Shown here: one piece after another, positions 1 through 4,674 of the stretch | How the letters are laid out: each line of letters begins with the position of its first letter | Numbering within the stretch: position 1 is the stretch's first letter | Assembly: GCA_964452045.1 (NCBI GenBank) | Contig: CAYVKM010000123.1 | Span: 1-8,220 of the forward strand | Reading direction: 5' to 3' | Source: CAYVKM01 sp964452045 | GTDB lineage: Bacteria; Calditrichota; Calditrichia; RBG-13-44-9 | Length of the DNA: 8,220 nucleotides | Program-made: the position numbers and the translations under genes | The notes under the pieces: generated by a model | Database searches by the model: none | What the model was told of the DNA's origin: nothing | What the model saw: only the letters and a program-made list of their open reading frames with translations

Positions 1-55
1 GTAGAGTCACAGCCTTCCAAGCTGTTGGTCGCGGGTTCGAACCCCGTCTCCCGCT
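1..55 (+). tRNA. tRNA-Gly (anticodon UCC), 5' end cut off by the window
   Basis: This is the 3' part of a glycine tRNA that reads GGA and GGG codons. The anticodon stem is 9-13 paired with 21-25, and its seven-base loop (14-20) carries TCC at 16-18. The T stem is 31-35 with 43-47, around the standard TTCGAAC loop at 36-42. The 3' acceptor strand is 48-54, and the discriminator base is T55, as usual for bacterial tRNA-Gly. The 5' acceptor strand and start of the D arm lie before the window. CCA is not encoded after position 55, so the tail must be added by nucleotidyltransferase. It is followed after 44 bases by tRNA-Thr(GGU), the same pair that precedes tufB in Escherichia coli. Confidence 0.95.
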
Positions 56-99
56 CTGCAATTCAGAGTTGGTTTTCCCAACCTTGGTTGCCTGTTTAA
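56..99 (+). other. Spacer between tRNA-Gly and tRNA-Thr with alternative small hairpins
   Basis: This 44-base spacer holds GTTGG (68-72), CCAAC (78-82) and, overlapping the second, CAAC (79-82) followed by GTTG (87-90). The middle segment can pair either with the left copy (5-bp stem, 5-base loop) or the right copy (4-bp stem, 4-base loop). No run of T follows either stem, so it does not look like a terminator. It is most simply a processing spacer of a polycistronic tRNA precursor. Any switching role is speculation. Confidence 0.35.
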
Positions 100-172
100 G
101 CCCACGTAGCTCAGTTGGTAGAGCACATCCTTGGTAAGGATGAGGTCACCGGTTCAACCCCGGTCGTGGGCT
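100..172 (+). tRNA. tRNA-Thr (anticodon GGU)
   Basis: This is a complete 73-base threonine tRNA for ACC and ACU codons. The acceptor stem is 100-106 paired with 165-171, with discriminator T172. The anticodon stem is 126-130 with 138-142, and loop 131-137 carries GGT at 133-135. The T stem is 148-152 with 160-164, around a loop beginning TTCAA. The D arm contains the usual TAGCTCAGTTGGTAGAGC pattern. CCA is not encoded. It lies 82 bases upstream of tuf with no terminator between, so co-transcription with tuf is likely, as for thrT-tufB in Escherichia coli. Confidence 0.97.
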
Positions 173-254
173 CTTTTGTATTGTAGTTAGCTGAAGTAGA
201 ACAGAAAATAAAATGGCAGTTTAATTAAAATTAAATCATTTGGAGGATTGCTAA
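173..254 (+). promoter_or_regulatory. tuf leader with AU hairpin and Shine-Dalgarno site
   Basis: The gap between tRNA-Thr and tuf is AT-rich. An AU-only stem can form between 220-225 and 230-235 with a 4-base loop. It ends six bases before the ribosome binding sequence TGGAGG at 241-246, which is 8 bases from the tuf ATG. I see no convincing -35/-10 promoter pair and no terminator, so tuf is probably transcribed together with the upstream tRNAs and released by 3' processing of tRNA-Thr. A lineage-specific promoter that does not match the standard consensus cannot be excluded. Confidence 0.5.
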
Positions 255-1445
255 ATGGCAAAGCAAAAATATGAACGCACGAAGCCTCATGTCAATGTGG
301 GAACAATCGGTCATGTCGATCATGGAAAAACGACATTAACCGCAGCAATGACAATGTATTTGGCAAAAAGGGGATTCTCTGATATCCGATCGTTCGATAG
401 TATCGATAATGCCCCGGAAGAAAAAGAACGCGGTATTACAATCGCTACTGCACATGTGGAATACCAAACAGAAAAAAGACACTACGCACACGTAGATTGC
501 CCGGGTCATGCGGACTATATTAAAAACATGATTACCGGTGCTGCTCAGATGGATGGTGCCATTCTGGTAGTAAGTGCCGCCGATGGTCCCATGCCGCAGA
601 CCCGTGAGCACATTCTTCTGGCACGTCAGGTAAATGTGCCCAGTATTGTAGTATTCTTAAATAAAATAGATCAGGTAGATGACCCGGAATTGTTAGACCT
701 GGTTGAGTTGGAAGTCCGCGAACTGTTATCGAGTTACGAATATCCTGGTGATGATATTCCAATTATCCGGGGAAGTGCATTGGAGGCAATGAGCCATCCG
801 GATGATGAATCGAAAACCAAATGCATCCAGGAGTTATTGGATGCTATTGATAGTTATATTCCGACGCCGCAACGTGATGTGGACAAACCGTTTCTCATGC
901 CGGTGGAAGACGTTTTCTCAATCACTGGTCGTGGAACCGTTGGTACCGGCCGTGTTGAACGTGGCAAGGTAAAAGTGGGCGAAGAAATGGAGATCGTTGG
1001 TCTTGGTGCTCATCGTAAAACCGTTATTACCGGTGTGGAAATGTTCCGCAAATTGCTGGATGAAGGTATGGCAGGAGATAATGTCGGTCTGTTGATGCGT
1101 GGAGTTGAGAAAGATGAGTTAGAGCGCGGTATGGTTATTGCCAAACCGGGATCAATTACTCCGCATACAAAATTCAAAGCTCAAGTATATGTCCTGAAGA
1201 AGGAAGAAGGTGGAAGACATACCCCTTTCTTTAATAATTATCGTCCCCAGTTCTATTTCCGGACAACGGATGTTACCGGCAGCATTTATATGCCCGAAGG
1301 CGTTGAGATGGTAATGCCCGGCGATAATATCGTTATGACTGTTGAACTGCTTAAAGAAATTGCCATGGAAAAAGAGCTTCGTTTTGCTATTCGTGAAGGT
1401 GGACGTACAGTTGGTGCCGGTGTGGTAACCGAAATTCTTGAATAA
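255..1445 (+). CDS. tuf: Translation elongation factor Tu (EF-Tu)
   Basis: EF-Tu is the cytoplasmic GTPase that carries aminoacyl-tRNA to the ribosomal A site. The protein has 396 residues, the normal length. Domain 1 shows all five G motifs: GHVDHGKT (19-26), the switch I RGITI (59-63), DCPGH (81-85) with the catalytic histidine H85, NKID (136-139) and GSAL (173-176). Domains 2 and 3 follow from about residue 210, with the conserved GRGTVGTGR and the C-terminal GGRTVGAGVVTEILE block. The ATG is 8 bases after a strong TGGAGG, so the start is secure. The gene follows tRNA-Thr(GGU) and precedes rpmG by 29 bases, matching the tufB locus type. Many bacteria have a second tuf in the str operon; this cannot be judged here. 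No key residue is missing. Confidence 0.99.
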   Translation: MAKQKYERTKPHVNVGTIGHVDHGKTTLTAAMTMYLAKRGFSDIRSFDSIDNAPEEKERGITIATAHVEYQTEKRHYAHVDCPGHADYIKNMITGAAQMDGAILVVSAADGPMPQTREHILLARQVNVPSIVVFLNKIDQVDDPELLDLVELEVRELLSSYEYPGDDIPIIRGSALEAMSHPDDESKTKCIQELLDAIDSYIPTPQRDVDKPFLMPVEDVFSITGRGTVGTGRVERGKVKVGEEMEIVGLGAHRKTVITGVEMFRKLLDEGMAGDNVGLLMRGVEKDELERGMVIAKPGSITPHTKFKAQVYVLKKEEGGRHTPFFNNYRPQFYFRTTDVTGSIYMPEGVEMVMPGDNIVMTVELLKEIAMEKELRFAIREGGRTVGAGVVTEILE

Positions 1446-1474
1446 CATGAATTGTTAAAAAATGGAGTCGTAAA

Positions 1475-1624
1475 GTGCGCGATATAATCACGCTAGAATG
1501 TACACAATGTAAACAACGAAATTATACCACGACAAAAAATAAGCGATTGCATCCGCAACGGGTGGAATTCAAAAAGTATTGTCGTTATTGTGATAAGCAC
1601 ACAATTCATAAAGAGACGAGGTAA
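1475..1624 (+). CDS. rpmG: 50S ribosomal protein L33 (zinc-binding, C+ form)
   Basis: This small gene encodes 49 residues, a typical length for bacterial L33, a component of the large subunit near the E site. The protein starts MRDIITLECTQCKQRNY and ends HTIHKETR. Cysteines C9, C12, C36 and C39 form two CxxC pairs, the zinc-ribbon or C+ form, as opposed to the zinc-free paralogues that lack them. The start is GTG, placed 7 bases after GGAG (1464-1467). No in-frame ATG gives a complete L33, so GTG is the only good choice. The gene sits 29 bases after tuf and 15 before tRNA-Trp, a position for rpmG seen in many bacteria. It is easily missed because of its size and non-ATG start. Confidence 0.96.
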   Translation: MRDIITLECTQCKQRNYTTTKNKRLHPQRVEFKKYCRYCDKHTIHKETR

Positions 1625-1639
1625 ATCGTCGATTGGAAC

Positions 1640-1713
1640 AGGCCTGTAGCTCAATTGGCTAGAGCACCGGTCTCCAAAACCGGTGGCTGGGGGTTCGAAT
1701 CCCTCCAGGCCTG
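1640..1713 (+). tRNA. tRNA-Trp (anticodon CCA)
   Basis: This is a complete 74-base tryptophan tRNA for UGG. The acceptor stem is 1640-1646 with 1706-1712, and the discriminator is G1713, an identity element of bacterial tRNA-Trp. The anticodon stem is 1667-1671 with 1679-1683, and loop 1672-1678 carries CCA at 1674-1676. The T stem is 1689-1693 with 1701-1705, closing a TTCGAAT loop, and includes one G-T pair. The 3' CCA tail is not encoded. It lies between rpmG and secE, a conserved placement in many bacteria, so its excision would cut the primary transcript between tuf-rpmG and secE-nusG. Confidence 0.98.
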
Positions 1714-1765
1714 CTTTTCATCCGATTGATGAGTACTAAACCGAAGAAAAAGCTAAGAAGGCGAA

Positions 1766-1948
1766 ATGATACAGAAAGCAAGACAATTTATTGAAGATGT
1801 TCAGGTTGAAATGAAAAAAGTGGTATGGCCCGAAAGAGACCAGTTGATCAACTCTACCGTTGTGGTTATTGTTGTCTCGGCCCTGTTCACTTTATTCATC
1901 TTCTTCTCGGACACGATTATTTCGAAATTAATTAACGTTTTGTATTAA
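1766..1948 (+). CDS. secE: Preprotein translocase subunit SecE
   Basis: SecE is the small essential subunit that clamps SecY in the inner-membrane SecYEG channel. The protein has 60 residues, matching the short single-span SecE of most bacteria rather than the three-span form of Escherichia coli. An amphipathic N-terminal helix (about 1-20) leads into the family signature EMKKVVWPERDQL (15-27), then one hydrophobic segment (about 30-50) rich in V, I, L and F. The ATG is supported by an in-frame stop at 1754-1756 just upstream, and a weak purine-rich AGAAGG site (1756-1761) lies 4 bases before it. nusG follows after 23 bases, the near-universal secE-nusG pairing. Confidence 0.97.
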   Translation: MIQKARQFIEDVQVEMKKVVWPERDQLINSTVVVIVVSALFTLFIFFSDTIISKLINVLY

Positions 1949-1971
1949 TCTAAAATAGGATCAACCATCCA

Positions 1972-2508
1972 GTGGAAAAAAAGTGGTATACATTAAGGGT
2001 TTATTCGGGACAGGAAACCAAGGTTAAAGCTCATCTGGAAAATGAAATAAAATTCAAAGAACTTGAAGAGCGTTTTGGCAGAATTATTGTTCCCTCCGAA
2101 CCTGTTTTAGAAATGCGGGATGGAAAGAAACGTCTCAAAAATAAAGTTTTTTTCCCGGGATATATCCTGGTCGAAATGGTTCTGGATGTTAAGACCTCTC
2201 ACCTTGTTCAGGAGACGCCGGGTGTGATCAGTTTTGTTGGTCCTAAAAATCACCCGACCGAAGTTCGACCGGAAGAGGTTGAAGCGGTATTAAGAAAAAT
2301 TGAGAAGAAAGATACGGAAGTTGAGCGGGTGGAAGTCCCCTTTAAAGTGGGCGATGCAATAAAGGTGAATGACGGCCCGTTTGCGGATTTTACCGGAATT
2401 ATTGAAGAAGTGAATGAGGAAAAAAAGAAGGTGAAAGTTTCGGTCAGTATTTTTGGCAGACCGACACCGGTTGAATTAGATTTTCTGCAAATCGAATTAG
2501 AGAAATAG
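1972..2508 (+). CDS. nusG: Transcription termination/antitermination factor NusG
   Basis: NusG binds the RNA polymerase clamp, suppresses pausing, and links polymerase to Rho or to ribosomal protein S10. The protein has 178 residues, close to the usual 181. The N-terminal NGN domain (about 1-115) begins with KKWYTLRVYSGQE and contains FFPGYILVEM (60-69) and TPGVISFVG (82-90). The KOW domain (about 124-178) contains the NDGPFADFTGIIEEV stretch, and F161 in SIFGRPTP corresponds to the S10/Rho-contacting F165 of Escherichia coli. The start is GTG, with AGGA at 1957-1960, 11 bases away, giving the expected N terminus. No extra domain is inserted. rplK follows after 14 bases. Confidence 0.98.
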   Translation: MEKKWYTLRVYSGQETKVKAHLENEIKFKELEERFGRIIVPSEPVLEMRDGKKRLKNKVFFPGYILVEMVLDVKTSHLVQETPGVISFVGPKNHPTEVRPEEVEAVLRKIEKKDTEVERVEVPFKVGDAIKVNDGPFADFTGIIEEVNEEKKKVKVSVSIFGRPTPVELDFLQIELEK

Positions 2509-2522
2509 AGGTAAGATAAATT

Positions 2523-2945
2523 ATGGCAAAAAAAATAGCTGCTTACATTAAGCTTCAAATACCGGCAGGACAGGCAAATCCTTCACCTCCTGTTGGCCCG
2601 GCCTTAGGTCAGCATGGCGTAAATATTATGGAATTTTGCAAAGCATTCAATGCAAAAACCCAGGAAAAAATGGGTTATATAATTCCGGTAGTCATAACAG
2701 TCTATGCAGACCGATCGTTTAGTTTCATTACTAAAACACCCCCGGCTTCCACATTACTGCTAAAGGCGGCGGGTCTGGAAAAAGGATCCGGTGAGCCCAA
2801 TTTGAATAAGGTGGGAAAAGTTACCAGGAAACAGGTAGAAGAGATTGCAAAAACGAAAATGACAGACTTAAATGCAGCTAATGTCGAAGCGGCAATGCGA
2901 ATAATTGAAGGCACGGCCAGAAGTATGGGTATTGAAGTTGAATAA
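2523..2945 (+). CDS. rplK: 50S ribosomal protein L11
   Basis: L11 binds the GTPase-associated centre of 23S rRNA at the base of the L7/L12 stalk and is needed for factor-dependent GTP hydrolysis and the stringent response. The protein has 140 residues, against 141 in Escherichia coli. The N-terminal domain has the proline-rich PSPPVGPALGQHGVNI block (20-35), including P22 and P23 in the thiostrepton-sensitive region. The C-terminal RNA-binding domain (about 70-140) has the KTPPAS and NKVGKVTRKQVEEIA segments. The ATG follows AGAGG (2507-2511), which overlaps the nusG stop codon, so translation of the two may be coupled. Only 14 bases separate it from nusG. Confidence 0.98.
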   Translation: MAKKIAAYIKLQIPAGQANPSPPVGPALGQHGVNIMEFCKAFNAKTQEKMGYIIPVVITVYADRSFSFITKTPPASTLLLKAAGLEKGSGEPNLNKVGKVTRKQVEEIAKTKMTDLNAANVEAAMRIIEGTARSMGIEVE

Positions 2946-2952
2946 TTGTGAT

Positions 2953-2957
2953 GAGGA
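2953..2957 (+). promoter_or_regulatory. Ribosome binding site that fixes the rplA start
   Basis: GAGGA lies 5 bases before the ATG at 2963. It argues against the in-frame GTG at 2948 and ATG at 2951, which have no comparable site upstream and would add five residues not seen in typical L1. Confidence 0.8.
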
Positions 2958-2962
2958 TTTCA

Positions 2963-3664
2963 ATGAAAAAGAGAAGTAAAAGATATCAAAAATTAGCCGA
3001 GCTGATAGAGAAACGAGAATATTCTCTGGATGAAGCGGTTGCGCTTCTGAAAAAAACAGCATTGGCGAAGTTTGATGAATCAGTTGAAGTCGCGGTGCGT
3101 CTCGGTGTGGATCCGCGTCGAGCGGAACAGGCGATTCGCGGAACAGTTGCTTTACCCCATGGACTCGGTAAATCCGTCCGTGTTTTGGTTATTGCCAAGG
3201 GGGATAAGGCAAAGGAGGCGGAATCTGCGGAGGCGGATTATGTTGGATACGAAGATTACATTGAGAAGATACAAAAAGAAAACTGGATCGATTTCGATGT
3301 AATAGTTGCTACTCCGGATGCCATGAAAGATTTAGGCAAATTAGGCCGGCTACTTGGTCCGCGTGGGTTAATGCCCAATCCTAAGAGTGGAACGGTTACT
3401 CAGGATATCCTGCAGACGGTAAAGGAAATCAAAGCTGGTAAAATTGATTTCCGGGTTGATAAAACCGGAATTGTGCATAGCAGTGTTGGAAAAGCCTCTT
3501 TCGAAGCTGATAAGCTGAAAGCAAATATAAAATCACTGCTTCAGACGATTGTGAGAATGAAACCGGCTTCGGCAAAGGGAACCTATTTGCGTAGTGTATA
3601 TGTATCGAATACGATGGGACCGGGTATAAGGCTGGTAGCCAATGCACAAGAATATCAAGATTAA
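2963..3664 (+). CDS. rplA: 50S ribosomal protein L1
   Basis: L1 forms the mobile stalk at the ribosomal E site and in many bacteria represses its own operon by binding the mRNA. From the ATG at 2963 the protein has 233 residues, almost the same as the 234 of Escherichia coli. Signature segments are RGTVALPHGLGKSVRV (59-74) and GRLLGPRGLMPNPKSGT (128-144). An upstream GTG (2948) and ATG (2951) are in frame, but GAGGA (2953-2957) lies 5 bases before the 2963 ATG and would be inside the longer reading frame. The 2963 start also gives the usual MKKRSKRY-type N terminus. The gap after rplK is 17 bases. Confidence 0.97.
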   Translation: MKKRSKRYQKLAELIEKREYSLDEAVALLKKTALAKFDESVEVAVRLGVDPRRAEQAIRGTVALPHGLGKSVRVLVIAKGDKAKEAESAEADYVGYEDYIEKIQKENWIDFDVIVATPDAMKDLGKLGRLLGPRGLMPNPKSGTVTQDILQTVKEIKAGKIDFRVDKTGIVHSSVGKASFEADKLKANIKSLLQTIVRMKPASAKGTYLRSVYVSNTMGPGIRLVANAQEYQD

Positions 3665-3676
3665 ATTATAAAGATT

Positions 3677-3680
3677 GAGG
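3677..3680 (+). promoter_or_regulatory. Ribosome binding site that fixes the rplJ start
   Basis: GAGG is 9 bases before the ATG at 3690. It overlaps the alternative TTG at 3675, so the longer frame would have to start on top of this site; the shorter protein is preferred. Confidence 0.75.
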
Positions 3681-3689
3681 TATAGAGTT

Positions 3690-4205
3690 ATGCCAACGCC
3701 ACAGAAAGAACAGATTGTCCAGGAAATGACTGATAAATTCGGTCGGGCAACCAGTATATACCTGGTAGATTTTACTGGAATGGATGTAAATATGACTACG
3801 GAATTACGCAGAAATTTCCGTGAGGCTCAGGTAGAATATCGGGTACTCAAGAATACGCTGGCAAAGATTTCATTCCAAAACGCAGGCATCAAGGGAATGG
3901 ATGAGTATTTAACCGGGGTCAACGGTTATGCAATTAGCTACGACGATCCCACGCTGCCGGCAAAAGTTCTTGAGAAAAATAAAGAATATAAAGAAAAATT
4001 AAAACTTAAAGCGGCTTTGTTTGAAGGCAATATCGTAGGCACGGACAAAGTAGATAATCTTGCTAAATTACCATCCCGAACAGAATTAATTGGCAAGATT
4101 GCCATGATGTTGAATTCGCCTATGACCAAACTTGCGATGACGCTTAACGGTGCCATGGCAAATCTGTTGAATGCCTTAAAGGCTTTAGAAACGAAAAAAA
4201 AATAA
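3690..4205 (+). CDS. rplJ: 50S ribosomal protein L10
   Basis: L10 anchors the L7/L12 dimers to 23S rRNA, together with L11. From the ATG at 3690 the protein has 171 residues, within the usual 165-180. The N-terminal rRNA-binding domain includes the family segments SIYLVDFTGMDV (about 23-34) and RVLKNTLAKI (about 51-60). The C-terminal helix, rich in M, A and L and ending in NALKALETKKK, is the L12-binding part. An in-frame TTG at 3675 is rejected because the GAGG site (3677-3680) overlaps it and is 9 bases from the 3690 ATG. Only 25 bases separate it from rplA, so there is no long L10 leader. The number of L12 dimers bound cannot be read reliably. Confidence 0.97.
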   Translation: MPTPQKEQIVQEMTDKFGRATSIYLVDFTGMDVNMTTELRRNFREAQVEYRVLKNTLAKISFQNAGIKGMDEYLTGVNGYAISYDDPTLPAKVLEKNKEYKEKLKLKAALFEGNIVGTDKVDNLAKLPSRTELIGKIAMMLNSPMTKLAMTLNGAMANLLNALKALETKKK

Positions 4206-4236
4206 TTAATCCTTAACAGCATTATTAATTGGAGGT
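4204..4236 (+). promoter_or_regulatory. rplJ-rplL gap: AU hairpin next to a strong ribosome binding site
   Basis: AATTAAT (4204-4210), which overlaps the rplJ stop, can pair with ATTAATT (4224-4230) to give a 7-bp AU-only stem with a 13-base loop. The right arm ends exactly at GGAGGT (4231-4236), the strongest ribosome binding sequence in the window, 9 bases before the rplL ATG. There is no T-run, so it is not a terminator. L12 is needed in about four to six copies per ribosome while L10 is needed once, so extra initiation at rplL is expected. That the hairpin helps is inference. Confidence 0.45.
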
Positions 4237-4245
4237 ATTGATAAA

Positions 4246-4635
4246 ATGGCTGAAGTAACTCGCGCAGATGTACTTACTTACTTAGAAAAAGCAACCATGC
4301 TGGAAGTTTCTGAGTTGGTGAAAGAAATCGAAGAAAAATTTGGGGTAACGGCTGCTGCTCCGGTGGCAATGCCGGTTGGTGGTGTTGCACCCGGTGCTGG
4401 TGCGGAAGCTGCCGCTGAAGAAAAAACTGAATTTGATGTTGTGCTAAAAGATATTGGTGCACAAAAAATTCAGGTTATTAAAGTGGTACGTGCCATCACA
4501 AATCTGGGACTAAAGGAAGCAAAAGATCTGGTTGAATCTGCACCTAAAGCAGTTAAAGAAGGAGTAGCGAAAGCTGAGGCGGAAGATCTCAAGAAGCAGC
4601 TTGAAGAAGTTGGTGCAACCGTTGAGATTAATTAA
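4246..4635 (+). CDS. rplL: 50S ribosomal protein L7/L12
   Basis: L7/L12 is the multi-copy stalk protein that recruits EF-Tu, EF-G and other GTPases. The protein has 129 residues, slightly longer than the roughly 121 of Escherichia coli. The N-terminal dimerisation helices (about 1-33) end in EEKFGV. A flexible Ala/Gly/Pro-rich hinge spans about 34-60. The C-terminal factor-binding domain (61-129) starts EFDVVL and contains KVVRAITNLGLKEAKDLVE (79-97) with the conserved basic face including K74, K79, R82, K90 and K93. The extra length lies mainly in the hinge. The start is secure from GGAGGT 9 bases upstream. rpoB follows after 39 bases with no terminator or long attenuator between. Confidence 0.98.
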   Translation: MAEVTRADVLTYLEKATMLEVSELVKEIEEKFGVTAAAPVAMPVGGVAPGAGAEAAAEEKTEFDVVLKDIGAQKIQVIKVVRAITNLGLKEAKDLVESAPKAVKEGVAKAEAEDLKKQLEEVGATVEIN

Positions 4636-4662
4636 TTAGCTTTCAACTTATGATGTAAACAA

Positions 4663-4669
4663 GAGGTGG
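4663..4669 (+). promoter_or_regulatory. Ribosome binding site that fixes the rpoB TTG start
   Basis: GAGGTGG is placed so that its GAGG core is 8 bases from the TTG at 4675. The only other in-frame candidate before a stop at 4651-4653 is GTG at 4666, which lies inside this site. No ATG occurs in frame until about 40 codons downstream, within the conserved N-terminal region. Confidence 0.75.
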
Positions 4670-4674
4670 TTTCT

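Noticed and set aside
176..212. Possible promoter for tuf in the AT-rich gap after tRNA-Thr
   Set aside because: No -35 and -10 pair with acceptable match and spacing could be picked out; AT richness alone is not evidence.
213..224. A three-codon ATG-GCA-GTT-stop frame in the tuf leader
   Set aside because: No ribosome binding site and far too short to support without conservation data; such frames are common by chance.
336..611. Open frames on the - strand opposite tuf, rplK, rplA and rpoB
   Set aside because: They lie entirely opposite strongly conserved genes, show no recognisable protein family and have low-complexity or antisense-like composition; they are shadows of the real genes.
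1729..1794. A 21-codon ATG frame overlapping the secE start, encoding a basic peptide beginning MSTKPKKKLRRRN
   Set aside because: It has no ribosome binding site, is in a different frame from secE, and SecE is already full length from 1766. It is most likely a chance frame in the purine-rich leader.
2948..2962. Longer L1 starting at GTG 2948 or ATG 2951
   Set aside because: The GAGGA ribosome binding site lies inside this stretch and is correctly spaced for the ATG at 2963, which also matches the family N terminus.
3675..3689. Longer L10 starting at TTG 3675
   Set aside because: The GAGG site overlaps this TTG and is properly spaced for the ATG at 3690.
4636..4674. Possible terminator or attenuator between rplL and rpoB
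   Set aside because: No stable GC stem followed by a T-run is present in the 39-base gap.
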